Assembly: GCF_000181495.1 (NCBI RefSeq)
Contig: NZ_ABCF01000001.1
Span: 186,001-250,000 of the forward strand
Direction of reading: 5' to 3'
Source: Bacillus sp. SG-1
Lineage (GTDB): Bacteria; Bacillota; Bacilli; Bacillales; Bacillaceae_B
Length of the DNA stretch: 64,000 nucleotides
The notes beneath the pieces were generated by a model that worked only from the letters and a program-made list of their open reading frames with translations, had not been told where the DNA came from and ran no database searches. Shown here piece after piece: positions 1-8,305 of the stretch (position 1 is the first letter of the stretch; each line of letters begins with the position of its first letter). The translations under genes and the position numbers were made by a program.

Positions 1-952
1 AATGTGCCTGCAATGACATCGAAAAAGCTAGCCAATAATTGTTCGTTTTTCTTATCTTTCACCTGGATGGCGCTCACCATGTTGTTAAAACCATTTATCA
101 AGTCGGAAAATTCGTCTGAATAAGGGTTATTCAAAGGAGCTAAATGACCTTGTTCAACGTTTTGAAAGCCGTGCTGCAAGTCTTTTACAGGCTTCTCTAT
201 GTTCCTGAATAAAAGGATGGTTCCAAGGAATGCCAGAGTCAGGATGATAAGGACCAGGAATCCTGCCCAGCTCCAATAGCCGGACTGCGGTTCAGAAGTC
301 AGGGAAAGGCGTACTTGTGACGCGAGACTAAACAACAGTACTGGAAAGAGCGCAAGGAAGAGTGATCCTGCCAACAGTTTCCTTTTTAAACTAAGATAAA
401 AATTCTTATCCCTATAAAGGTCTGTCTTATAAAGCTTTTGTGCTTTATGGGCTAAATCTGTTATGAGAGGTGCAGAGGTTTGAAAGGTTAAATAAAATTC
501 TATGAGCGCATGCATAGTTGCTAACAGAAATGCACCGGCCCAAGCATAACCTATGTAACTATAAGGGATGCTGAGCAGATCCTTCATAATGAAGAAATGC
601 AAGTACGGTTGCCGGGACAGCCAGTCCTAAAAAATGCGGAATCATGATTATTTTAACCGTCAACAAGGGGAAAAGTAAGCTGTGCTGGTAGGCTCTTTCA
701 AGTGATTCGAAAGAGTATTGCTGGTCTTGATAGACGGCTTTAATCGGCTGAACGTGCCTCCTGTAAACGAAATACTCCATAGTGAACATGGTGAGGAGGG
801 AGAAGAAAATATGAAAACCATATAGTGAAATTCTGCACGGGGAAGGCCAGCGGTTGAAAGATGAATACTGAACCGACACCAAGAACAGCTATAAGCGATC
901 CGCCTATGTAATTGTAGAACATTTTTTTCTGGAAAGTATTGAATACGGTCAT
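1..952 (-). pseudogene. HAMP-type membrane signalling protein, frameshifted and cut by window edge
   Basis: Read on the minus strand, a start at 952 (GGAGG five bases upstream) opens a multi-pass membrane protein. The frame changes once near 850, at a CCCC run, and again near 585. After both changes the frame stays open to the window edge. The joined product has several hydrophobic segments, a further membrane helix near positions 210-260 of the window, then a HAMP-like linker (IEKPVKDLQHGFQNVEQG) and SDEFSDLINGFNNMV. The effector domain lies outside the window; the ending NEQLLASFFDVIAGT resembles the linker before HD-GYP or cyclase domains, but this is a guess. Both shifts are of the same kind (one extra base or two missing), so either the gene is decayed or the sequence has errors. 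Confidence 0.6.
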
Positions 953-1038
953 GTAAACCTCCATCATTCTGCTATGTTGTCATTATAATAGAAATCAGGG
1001 AGGTTTTGAATAAACTAAATATTAAAAAAGAAAACCGG

Positions 1039-2196
1039 TTAGTCGATGATGCCGGTTCGTATAATTGTTACATCAACATTTAAGTTGAATTCGGCGTTAG
1101 GATAAATTTCGCTCCACATCTCTTTAGTAAGTTCCTTTTCTCTGCTTACCGCCCGGTAGTGGGCACCGAAGCCAATGGGATCTGTGCCTTTTTCTTGTAG
1201 TTCTTTAATAACGGAGAGTCCTTCCTCTTTTATGGATTTTTCCATCTCTTTCTCAATCTTGTTTAAGACTGCTGGTTCAGACAAGTTAAAAGGAACTGTC
1301 ATTTCCAGAATTCTTGATTCAAGTGTAAGTTTAATATCAAACGATGGTTTACTTTTGTCAATAACATCAATTTTGTGCTTACTCTTTATGTTGTCCATGG
1401 TAATATGCAATTTTTCCTTTATTTCTTTTTCTTCTTCACTAAATGAGTCAGCTTCTTTAATTTCTTTCTCGAATGGTTTTGTTGACAATTCGACCTCGGT
1501 GTTGCCTGCCTTTAGTTCATTAACTAGAGAACGGACATAGAATATCTTCTCTCTATCCAGCACCCCGACTTTGCGATCATCTGAAAACAGGGCGAAGCCG
1601 TCAATTCCGACCTTATCTTCAATGATTGACAGCTGAGGGAGGATAGCGTCTTTCCCTACTGACCCGTAACTAGTTGTAAATGACTGAAGGGTAGGATTAG
1701 GAATTGTTTCGTTTTTGATGCTTATTTGAATTAAGTTATAAAGATAAGTTCCCATGTTGACCGGCTGGCTCTTTGGTTGAAAGGATAAGATTTTTTCTGC
1801 AGAGGGGGAAGCCACCGCCAAATAAATCATGTTTCCAATAGAGGCATCCCTTGATAATGTATCGACTAAGGGGCTGATGCCCTTTTTCGCTAATTCTTCC
1901 CCATATAGAGCGACGCGAAGCTGGCCGGAAACTAAATTATGGTCTGATTCCAAGTTCGCCTGCAGCCTGATTCCTTTACTTGTATTCGCATTACCGGTAA
2001 TGACAGTTGATAAGTTTTTCATTGCTGGGTTGAATTGATAAAAGACAATTGTTCCAGCAATATTGTCTTTTTCTTGGGCTTGATCATATCCTACACCTGT
2101 AATCAGTCCTTGCTTCTCAAGATAATTAGTTTCTACACAGCTGCTGAGCAGGAGAAACGTTGAAATGACTGCTATACAAAGAATTGTCCTTCTCAC
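1039..2196 (-). CDS. Ger(x)C family spore germination lipoprotein (GerAC-type)
   Basis: Third gene of a gerA-type operon. The 385-aa product is the lipoprotein subunit of a germinant receptor, anchored on the outer face of the spore inner membrane. A signal peptide ends in a lipobox-like LLSSC, giving a lipidated Cys near residue 20. The body ends in the usual C-terminal domain (IGFGAHYRAVSRE). Start is GTG, overlapping the gerAB stop by 4 bp, with GGGGG upstream; the overlap implies translational coupling. Length fits the GerAC family. Which germinant it senses cannot be read from the sequence. Confidence 0.93.
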   Translation of the reverse strand: MRRTILCIAVISTFLLLSSCVETNYLEKQGLITGVGYDQAQEKDNIAGTIVFYQFNPAMKNLSTVITGNANTSKGIRLQANLESDHNLVSGQLRVALYGEELAKKGISPLVDTLSRDASIGNMIYLAVASPSAEKILSFQPKSQPVNMGTYLYNLIQISIKNETIPNPTLQSFTTSYGSVGKDAILPQLSIIEDKVGIDGFALFSDDRKVGVLDREKIFYVRSLVNELKAGNTEVELSTKPFEKEIKEADSFSEEEKEIKEKLHITMDNIKSKHKIDVIDKSKPSFDIKLTLESRILEMTVPFNLSEPAVLNKIEKEMEKSIKEEGLSVIKELQEKGTDPIGFGAHYRAVSREKELTKEMWSEIYPNAEFNLNVDVTIIRTGIID

Positions 2197-3305
2197 GCTG
2201 AAGCCCCCTTATATTTCTTAAAAATTTTTTTCGTCAGCACTATTGCGAGGAGGAGGAAAGGGTACACAAACGTTAGATAGAAGCTTGCAGTCCCCACTTT
2301 ATCCGTAAATGTGTTCATCTCAATTCTTTGATCGATGAAGAAGGTACTAATCCATAGCAGAGCGGCAAACAGGTAGATGGACTTTTTTTGTTTCAATCCA
2401 AACACCCTCTTCATCCCGCGGGTGGCTGCCCAGAAATATAAACATACGTTCGGAAGAATGACGAACATCCAATAAGAAACAGCGATGAATTCAAAACGCT
2501 CCAAGTTCGGGATTCGGACAATTTTAAACATCGAGAGGACAGGCCAAATGGTTTTTTCCAATGTCATTTCTGAAAAAAATCCGATTGATACGAACGTCAC
2601 CACAAAATATAGGAAAATTGTATAGGCAGTTCCAAACAAAGTATACTTAAAAACTTTATTCTTATCTTTTACAAAAGGATAGACGAACAAGAGCAATTCA
2701 AACCCTATAACAGAGAAAGAAGTTTTATATACCCCCATCCACAATTCCTTGATACTATGATTCCACACCGGGAAAAAATGATTGAAATCCATATATTTAA
2801 TCGGAGCATACATAACAAAAAGCAGCCAAAATGCCAGGACAAATGTCATGAAGCTGACCCCGACAAGTACCCGTATTCCGCCCAAGACGGCGTACACTGT
2901 AAGGAAAATAAGCAGTCCGGACAGGACCCATGTTGGCATCTGAGGAAAAACCCATGCCTGTACCATTTCGGTATAGTGCATAATGATCAGGTAGGCTATG
3001 GTCAACATATAACTGATATAGACGAAGCTAAATAAGCCGCCAATCCATTTTCCGAACAAATCCTTATGTATCCCGAACAGATCGGCACTGTCATAATTTT
3101 TTAAAAGTAGCACCATGACAGTAATTGCTGCCGCTAACAGAAGGCCGGAAAATAAGACGGATATCCAAGCGTCATGGCCTGCTTCAAGGAATAGGACCCG
3201 GGGTAAACCGGCGACCCCCACCCCTGTTTGAGCGACATGGATAACAAACATAACAAAAAAAGAATTGAACATTAAGTTTTTTGGCGGATCAACATTGATT
3301 TTCAT
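2193..3305 (-). CDS. GerAB/ArcD/ProY family spore germination permease
   Basis: Second subunit of the germinant receptor, 370 aa, about ten membrane helices, related to amino-acid permeases (APC superfamily); in this family it forms the germinant-binding transmembrane subunit. The ATG at 3305 is chosen because AAAGGA lies 8 bases upstream; a GTG two codons earlier is too close to that site. It follows gerAA after a gap of about 15 bp and overlaps gerAC. No broken or missing segment seen. Confidence 0.92.
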   Translation of the reverse strand: MKINVDPPKNLMFNSFFVMFVIHVAQTGVGVAGLPRVLFLEAGHDAWISVLFSGLLLAAAITVMVLLLKNYDSADLFGIHKDLFGKWIGGLFSFVYISYMLTIAYLIIMHYTEMVQAWVFPQMPTWVLSGLLIFLTVYAVLGGIRVLVGVSFMTFVLAFWLLFVMYAPIKYMDFNHFFPVWNHSIKELWMGVYKTSFSVIGFELLLFVYPFVKDKNKVFKYTLFGTAYTIFLYFVVTFVSIGFFSEMTLEKTIWPVLSMFKIVRIPNLERFEFIAVSYWMFVILPNVCLYFWAATRGMKRVFGLKQKKSIYLFAALLWISTFFIDQRIEMNTFTDKVGTASFYLTFVYPFLLLAIVLTKKIFKKYKGASA

Positions 3306-3320
3306 AAGCACAATCCTTTA

Positions 3321-4841
3321 TCATTCGTCGACATCTTTTGTTTCTGTTTTCTTTCTTTTTTTCATTCTCTGATTATCGATAGGTGAATTGGAATTTGGTC
3401 TCCTGCCCATGAATTGATATGGAAGCCTGAACAAGCTGTACCTCAAATCAGAAATCGACAGCGGGTAGATTGGTGATAGATATGGTCTTCCAAGGGTTGT
3501 GAGCTTCAGCAGATGAATCAGTAGAAATGAAAAGGCAAATACAATACCGACCCCGCCATAAAATCCTGCACATATGATGATTGGGAACCGGATGATCCTG
3601 ACAGCTGTCCCGATGGCATAACTGGGTGCTGTAAAAGAACCCAATGCACTGATGGCGATGATAATGATCAATATATTACTGGTGAATCCCGCTTCCACTG
3701 CAGCCTGACCGATTACGATACCTCCAACGATACCCATCGTTTGACCGACTTTTGTCGGAAGACGGGCTCCGGCTTCCCTGAGAAGTTCAATAATGAACTC
3801 CAGGAGCAGGGCTTCAAAAACAGGAGGGAATGGTACTTTTGACCGTGATTCCCCAAGTGAAACCAAAAGGGAAGAAGGGATGACTTCATAATGATAGGTA
3901 AGGACAGCTACATATGCCGGTGTTAACAGAACAGAAAGCATGATAGCGGTGAACCTTAGCATTCTCAGAAAAGTTCCCATATTCCATCTCATATAGATGT
4001 CTTCGGTAGACTCAAAGAAATTAAGGAATGTCGTTGGCCCGATGATAGCTTGAGGGCTTCTGTCTACAAGTACCCCAATTTTTCCGTGCAGAAGGGAAAT
4101 ACTTAAGCGGTCGGGCAATTCGGTTGTGATCAGCTGCGGAAAGACCGTGTAAGAATTGTCTTCAATCATCTGCGCTAATACTGAACTGTCTATAATACTG
4201 TCTATTTCGAGTTCTTTCATTCTTTGGCGGAAAGTATTGACATTTTCTTCGTCTGCAATATCTTTAATGTAGATGAGATAAGTCTTCGTCTTAACTCTTG
4301 AACCAAGTATGAATTCTTCCACACAAAGGTTTGGATCACTTACATTCGTTCGAATGACATTCATATTCGTGGACAAATCTTCCGTGAAGGCAACCTTTGG
4401 CCCGAAGACCAAAGATTCGGTTTCTGCTTTCTCGAGAGAACGGCTGGCCTTGTCAGCGATATCTGCAAGCACACCACAGTTTTGCCCCTCGGCGAAAATA
4501 TAGGCATTTCCGTTCAATATAGCTTCTGTTACATCAATCAGATGGTTTGTAAAAGAAATTTTACCGATATTGATGGTATTCGCAATGGCTTTTGGATTCA
4601 GCTCATCTGTTGTACGCTCCAACGGTTTAATAATATGTTGATGAAGTTGATCTGTATTTATGATATTTTCTAGATAGATAATCAAAATTTGATGTCCATC
4701 TGTATTAATTTCATGAAAAGCCAGGTCGGCACTTTGTTTCAAGGAATCTTTTATTTCTTCTTTCAAGCCTTCGAAGTTGAGGCTGTGGGCTATTGATTTT
4801 TCTTCCTCTCTTCGTTTCTTGTCACGCCATTTAAATACCAT
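3321..4841 (-). CDS. GerA family spore germination protein (GerAA-type)
   Basis: First gene of the operon, 506 aa. A hydrophilic N-terminal half of about 280 residues is followed by the conserved GerA membrane domain (VDRSPQAIIGPTTFLNFF, PPVFEALLLEFIIELLREAG). A basic tail (RMKKRKKTETKDVDE) ends the protein. In this family the A subunit assembles into the ring-like channel of the germinant receptor. Start ATG 4841 is preceded by AAGGGTG at good spacing; a TTG two codons upstream is less likely. The 100-bp divergent gap to the next gene should hold a forespore (sigma-G) promoter; I see AATACTA as a possible -10 but no convincing -35. Confidence 0.93.
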   Translation of the reverse strand: MVFKWRDKKRREEEKSIAHSLNFEGLKEEIKDSLKQSADLAFHEINTDGHQILIIYLENIINTDQLHQHIIKPLERTTDELNPKAIANTINIGKISFTNHLIDVTEAILNGNAYIFAEGQNCGVLADIADKASRSLEKAETESLVFGPKVAFTEDLSTNMNVIRTNVSDPNLCVEEFILGSRVKTKTYLIYIKDIADEENVNTFRQRMKELEIDSIIDSSVLAQMIEDNSYTVFPQLITTELPDRLSISLLHGKIGVLVDRSPQAIIGPTTFLNFFESTEDIYMRWNMGTFLRMLRFTAIMLSVLLTPAYVAVLTYHYEVIPSSLLVSLGESRSKVPFPPVFEALLLEFIIELLREAGARLPTKVGQTMGIVGGIVIGQAAVEAGFTSNILIIIIAISALGSFTAPSYAIGTAVRIIRFPIIICAGFYGGVGIVFAFSFLLIHLLKLTTLGRPYLSPIYPLSISDLRYSLFRLPYQFMGRRPNSNSPIDNQRMKKRKKTETKDVDE

Positions 4842-4941
4842 GCCCAAACACCCTTAACCTGGATTTTTTAGTATTTTGTCCTCAGCCACCTGAAATTATT
4901 ACCGTTTCTTTAGCGGAAATTCCACAGAAAGAAGGAGAATC

Positions 4942-5709
4942 ATGGAGAACTGGAGAAAAGCACTGGAAGCTTTCTTGGAAGAGTGGCCGTATGCTTCTGA
5001 GTTGGCTGGAGTATTGGTTTGCGGGAGCTACATTACAGGGAACCCGTCAAACCGGTCAGATATTGATGTACATATGGTTTTAAAGGAAGGCGAACAATGG
5101 AGGGAGCGGGGAAACAGAATCATAGACGGTTATTTGGTTGAATACTTCTGCAACCCACCCGCCCAAATCCGAAACTATTTTAAAGAGGATTATGGAGAGA
5201 GAAGCACCCATGCGGCCGTCCAATTTGCAACCGGTGAAATTATTTTTGATGACGAAGGGACCATCTCTATATTGAAAGAAGAGGCTCGAGATTGGCTGGA
5301 GAAACCATTTGAAAAACTTGGGGAAACAGGACTGGAATTTATTAAATATGCAATATGGGATTCTCTTGATAACCTTCAGGACCTTTACGAAAATGGTGGT
5401 AAGGAATTTAAATTTGTCTATTATAACTCTTTAAAGGTCCTGTTCGATCAATATTGTCAATTTCTTTCCTTGGAACAGATTCCCTATTACCAAATCGCGT
5501 CTTACTTAAGTGAGGAGAGTTACCTGGGAAAATATTTAAAGGACCCGTTTCCCGATGAAGAATTTTCACGGATCTTCCTGGAATCATTGAAAGTTTCTGC
5601 TGAAGAAGAGATGGTCTCGCTGTATAAAAGGCTAAGCGATCATGTGCTTGTTAAGATGGGCGGCTTCTCAATCGGCGGATGGAAGATGAAAAGCCCGATT
5701 GAAAAATAG
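4942..5709 (+). CDS. Nucleotidyltransferase-fold protein
   Basis: The 255-aa protein begins with a minimal nucleotidyltransferase domain: GSYITGNPSNRSDIDVHMV has the GS-x-DxD signature of the polymerase-beta superfamily at residues about 29-46. The rest is helical, as in aminoglycoside or lincosamide nucleotidyltransferases and in the antitoxin-like MNT group. Substrate unknown. No HEPN partner gene is adjacent, which argues against a toxin-antitoxin pair. Start ATG has GAAGGAG upstream. It is transcribed divergently from the gerA operon. Confidence 0.75.
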   Translation: MENWRKALEAFLEEWPYASELAGVLVCGSYITGNPSNRSDIDVHMVLKEGEQWRERGNRIIDGYLVEYFCNPPAQIRNYFKEDYGERSTHAAVQFATGEIIFDDEGTISILKEEARDWLEKPFEKLGETGLEFIKYAIWDSLDNLQDLYENGGKEFKFVYYNSLKVLFDQYCQFLSLEQIPYYQIASYLSEESYLGKYLKDPFPDEEFSRIFLESLKVSAEEEMVSLYKRLSDHVLVKMGGFSIGGWKMKSPIEK

Positions 5710-5759
5710 CTGACATAGGTTCTTGGGGATTTTGTCATACTAAATTCCGAGGTGATATT

Positions 5760-5891
5760 ATGGCTAAGAAGAAACAAGATCCATCAAAAGCAGGGTTGGG
5801 ATCTGCCCAGGTTGAAGGGCAGGGAACAACTGCAAGCGAACTGCCGGGCGGGGTTCGGGCTGAGTCTTCAAGGAAGAAAGGCAAGAAGTAG
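5760..5891 (+). CDS. Small basic protein, possible minor spore protein
   Basis: A 43-aa ORF (MAKKKQDPSKAG start, RKKGKK end) rich in Lys, Gly, Ser and Ala with no hydrophobic segment. GAGGTG precedes the ATG by 7 bases. Composition resembles minor small acid-soluble spore proteins, but I do not recognise a named family. It stands alone between the nucleotidyltransferase gene and the cspD promoter. Confidence 0.55.
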   Translation: MAKKKQDPSKAGLGSAQVEGQGTTASELPGGVRAESSRKKGKK

Positions 5892-5957
5892 CCATGGGCG
5901 GGTCCGTAAATGGCCCGCCTTTCCATAAAAATTCGGAAACCATTACCATTTACTTAT

Positions 5958-5985
5958 TTGACAAAATCAATTAATGTACTATAAT
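5958..5985 (+). promoter_or_regulatory. Sigma-A promoter of cspD
   Basis: TTGACA at 5958-5963 and TATAAT at 5980-5985, both perfect consensus, separated by 16 bp. The predicted start near 5992 gives an untranslated leader of about 155 nt before cspD. Confidence 0.8.
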
Positions 5986-6030
5986 AGGAGTATCAGAATT
6001 AATATTTTGAACACCGCAAAACCGAAAGCT

Positions 6031-6090
6031 ATTCACATATTATAAAAAGTGATCGCCTTTCTCAGCCGGTACTTTTCATAATATGTGAAT
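6031..6090 (+). promoter_or_regulatory. Long hairpin in the cspD 5' leader
   Basis: ATTCACATATTATAAAAAGT (6031-6050) pairs with ACTTTTCATAATATGTGAAT (6071-6090) at 19 of 20 positions around a 20-nt loop. Long structured leaders are typical of csp mRNAs and can act as RNA thermosensors or as sites for Csp autoregulation. A direct role here is inference. Confidence 0.6.
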
Positions 6091-6147
6091 TTTTATTTTT
6101 AAAAAAGTAACATATTAAATTTTTTTTATTCTTTGGAGGTTCCTAAT

Positions 6148-6348
6148 ATGAAACAAGGTACAGTAAAATGGTTTAACGCAGAAAAAGGCTTCGGATTCAT
6201 CGAAGTTGAAGGCGAAAATGATGTATTCGTTCACTTCAGTGCTATCACTGGCGAAGGATTCAAATCTCTTGACGAAGGTCAGCGTGTGGAATTCGAAGTT
6301 GTTGAAGGCAACCGCGGACCACAAGCAGCTAACGTTGTAAAATTATAA
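6148..6348 (+). CDS. cspD: Cold shock protein, CspD-like
   Basis: A 66-aa single cold-shock (OB-fold) domain with the RNA-binding motifs [10 protein letters not shown] (RNP1-like) and VFVHFSAI (RNP2-like). The C-terminus NVVKL matches CspD better than CspB. It acts as an RNA chaperone binding single-stranded nucleic acid in the cytoplasm at low temperature or in stationary phase. Start ATG 6148 is preceded by GGAGG at 8 bases; an in-frame upstream ATG at 6133 overlaps that site and is rejected. It has its own promoter, long leader and terminator. Confidence 0.95.
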   Translation: MKQGTVKWFNAEKGFGFIEVEGENDVFVHFSAITGEGFKSLDEGQRVEFEVVEGNRGPQAANVVKL

Positions 6349-6367
6349 TTTTAGTGCGCTGATGCTA

Positions 6368-6405
6368 AAAAATAGCTACCCATCAGAAACAGGGTAGCTA
6401 TTTTT
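6368..6405 (+). terminator. Terminator of cspD
   Basis: Perfect 14-bp stem AAAAATAGCTACCC / GGGTAGCTATTTTT with a 10-nt loop, ending in a T-run. Confidence 0.9.
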
Positions 6406-6478
6406 GTAAGACCGGTTTGTAAGAACTTCACAGTCATCTGCAAATCGGCCTTTGAATGAAAAAGGAGGTAATGACACG

Positions 6479-6682
6479 ATGGCATTTGGAAGAAGAAATG
6501 AAGAAGAAATCAAAACAGAAGAAACAAAGATATGGAAATGTTCATCTGAAGGCTGCAAAGGCTGGATGAGGGATAACTTCAAAAGTGAAGAGACACCTCA
6601 TTGCCCGCTTTGCAAAAGCGAAATGGCTCCTTCATCAGAAGTTCTTCAAGTTGTGGATAATCCTCATCCAACAACAAAATAG
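6479..6682 (+). CDS. YdjO-like cold-inducible small zinc-ribbon protein
   Basis: 67-aa protein with two Cys pairs, CSSEGCKGW and CPLCKSEM, arranged as a zinc ribbon. This matches the YdjO family, found beside csp genes in Bacillus and reported as cold-inducible. Start ATG 6479 is supported by AGGAGGT 8-9 bases upstream; an earlier in-frame ATG at 6452 lacks such a site. It lies just after the cspD terminator, so it probably has its own promoter. Confidence 0.8.
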   Translation: MAFGRRNEEEIKTEETKIWKCSSEGCKGWMRDNFKSEETPHCPLCKSEMAPSSEVLQVVDNPHPTTK

Positions 6683-6696
6683 TACCGTGATCATTC

Positions 6697-6725
6697 AACT
6701 TCCTATTCATTAGGAAGTTTTTTAT
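6697..6725 (+). terminator. Terminator after the ydjO-like gene
   Basis: Stem AACTTCCTA / TAGGAAGTT with a 5-nt loop followed by a T-rich run. Confidence 0.85.
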
Positions 6726-6743
6726 TTTGTATGTGGACTTTAC

Positions 6744-6790
6744 CGCTTTAAAGTACGAAGAGGGACAGTCCCTCTTCGTGCTTTAAAGCG
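6744..6790. repeat. Dispersed 47-bp palindrome, copy 1
   Basis: Almost perfect palindrome with outer arms CGCTTTAAAG / CTTTAAAGCG and core AGAGGGACAGTCCCTCT. The same core recurs at 43374-43416 (degenerate) and 55071-55113. It lies just after a terminator and has no T-run, so it is a repeat and not that gene's terminator. Confidence 0.8.
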
Positions 6791-6887
6791 ATAAAGTGAC
6801 CGGTGTGTTTTTCAATTTCACAACTAAAATCGGATTCTCTTGAATATCCTGTGTTGTTAGGATTTTTCTGAAAGGTGGGAGCTTGCA

Positions 6888-7829
6888 ATGAAAAAAGTAG
6901 TGTTATTTGCAGACCCTGGTATAGATGATACGTTTGCGATTATCTACGCCTTAACCAACCCGGAGATTCAGTTGGTGGCAATTGTGACGGGGTTCGGTAA
7001 TGTCAGCCAGGGGGACGCAACCAAAAATGCTGCTTACATTCTCTCTTTGGCAGGGCGGGAAGATATCCCTGTCATAAACGGAGCCTCCAAACCTCTTACT
7101 GGAGAATATGAGCCATTCTATCCCGAAATTCATGGTGAAGATGGGATAGGACCAATCAAAATCCCTGATGAATATAAGTACGAAGCACAACCATTCAGTT
7201 CAATCCTCGATATCATTTACAAACATGAAGATCTACACTTTGTTGATATCGGCAGGAATACCTCAATGGCCTTAACATTCAATTTGAATCCATTTGTTAA
7301 AGACAGGATTAAAGAAGTATTCCTCATGGGAGGCGCGTTCCTGGTTCCCGGCAACGTGACAGAAATAGCTGAAGCTAACTTTCACGGTGATCCTACCGCC
7401 ACAAATTTTGTGCTGAATGCAGGACCGCCTGTGTATGTGGCCCCCTTAAATGTGACACTATATGCCCAATTAAAGGAAGAGCATATAAGGCTATTGGCTG
7501 AAAAAAGCCGGAACCAATTTAAAGAAATCTTTCTTCCAATTTTTATGTTCTATCAAAAAGCGTATGAAGAGTTGCAGCCAGGCTTGGAAGGGGTGCCGCT
7601 GCATGACTTATATACGATGTATCTGTTATCGAATTTGGAAAATACAACGATTGTGCAAAAAAAGGTTTTGATTTCCACGGAAGAGAAAACCCAGGGCTTT
7701 ACTTATGCTGATTTCAGAAATATGGAAAACGACCCCCAACCAAACCATTTCATAAACATTGACTTCAAATATGAAGACTTTCTGAAAAATGTCTTGAACA
7801 CACTAATGGGAGAAATTAAACAAAACTGA
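6888..7829 (+). CDS. Nucleoside hydrolase (IunH/RihABC family)
   Basis: 313 aa. Near the N-terminus FADPGIDDTFAI is the family's DxDxxxDD-type calcium and ribose site (variant D-P-G-I-D-D). It hydrolyses the N-glycosidic bond of ribonucleosides to base and ribose, in purine/pyrimidine salvage. Length fits the family (about 310). Start ATG has AAAGGTGGGAG upstream. It appears monocistronic. Confidence 0.88.
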   Translation: MKKVVLFADPGIDDTFAIIYALTNPEIQLVAIVTGFGNVSQGDATKNAAYILSLAGREDIPVINGASKPLTGEYEPFYPEIHGEDGIGPIKIPDEYKYEAQPFSSILDIIYKHEDLHFVDIGRNTSMALTFNLNPFVKDRIKEVFLMGGAFLVPGNVTEIAEANFHGDPTATNFVLNAGPPVYVAPLNVTLYAQLKEEHIRLLAEKSRNQFKEIFLPIFMFYQKAYEELQPGLEGVPLHDLYTMYLLSNLENTTIVQKKVLISTEEKTQGFTYADFRNMENDPQPNHFINIDFKYEDFLKNVLNTLMGEIKQN

Positions 7830-7925
7830 GTCATACGCCTAAACGATATGCCTCACTTTGAATAGTATGTAATGTCGATTTCCTTACCGGCCTAAACCGG
7901 AAGCAAATTCAAAGGAGGTACATCC

Positions 7926-8093
7926 ATGTCAAAGAAAAATGTTGATATAGAAGAAGAGGTTAAAGCTGCCGAAGAAAAACCGAACCATAGTGTCTGGGAT
8001 GCTTTTTGGAGAGGGGCTCAAAAAGCAGAAGAGGAAGCAGTTGAAACGGAAGAAAAAGAAGAAGATGAAAAACCCGGCTTCCGTTGGTTCTAA
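7926..8093 (+). CDS. Small acidic hypothetical protein
   Basis: 55-aa ORF with a perfect AAAGGAGGT site. The product is strongly acidic (EEEAVETEEKEEDEK) with a central aromatic stretch VWDAFWRGAQ and a C-terminal FRWF. No family recognised. It is followed by a weak terminator, which supports an expressed gene. Confidence 0.6.
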   Translation: MSKKNVDIEEEVKAAEEKPNHSVWDAFWRGAQKAEEEAVETEEKEEDEKPGFRWF

Positions 8094-8106
8094 TAAGTGT
8101 AGTAGT

Positions 8107-8140
8107 AAGACCTGTTGATTTCTTCAATGGGTCTTTTTTT
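8107..8140 (+). terminator. Terminator of the small acidic gene
   Basis: Interrupted stem AAGACC..TTGA / TCAA..GGTCTT followed by a run of T. Confidence 0.6.
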
Positions 8141-8219
8141 AGCTCACAAGGAAATGTATGAGTAAAGTGCTGAAGTAGTCATAATCCGGGCGAAAATCTT
8201 GTTAAATCATGAGCTTCCA

Positions 8220-8248
8220 TCGACCTCAACGCTTATGGGGTTTATAAT
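8220..8248 (+). promoter_or_regulatory. Possible sigma-A promoter of recQ
   Basis: TATAAT at 8243-8248 with a 17-bp spacer from TCGACC at 8220-8225 (4 of 6 matches to TTGACA). Located about 55 bp before the recQ start. Confidence 0.4.
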
Positions 8249-8305
8249 GGTACTATAGAGAATTCGAACAAGCTAACAGTTTGTAAATAAGGAGTTTTAA
8301 ACGCA

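Noticed and set aside
4942-5709. Toxin-antitoxin (MNT/HEPN) pair
   Set aside because: No HEPN protein gene on either side, and 255 aa is long for an MNT antitoxin.
5735-5949. Minus-strand ORFs of 61-63 codons
   Set aside because: They are shadows of the small plus-strand gene at 5760, without ribosome sites.
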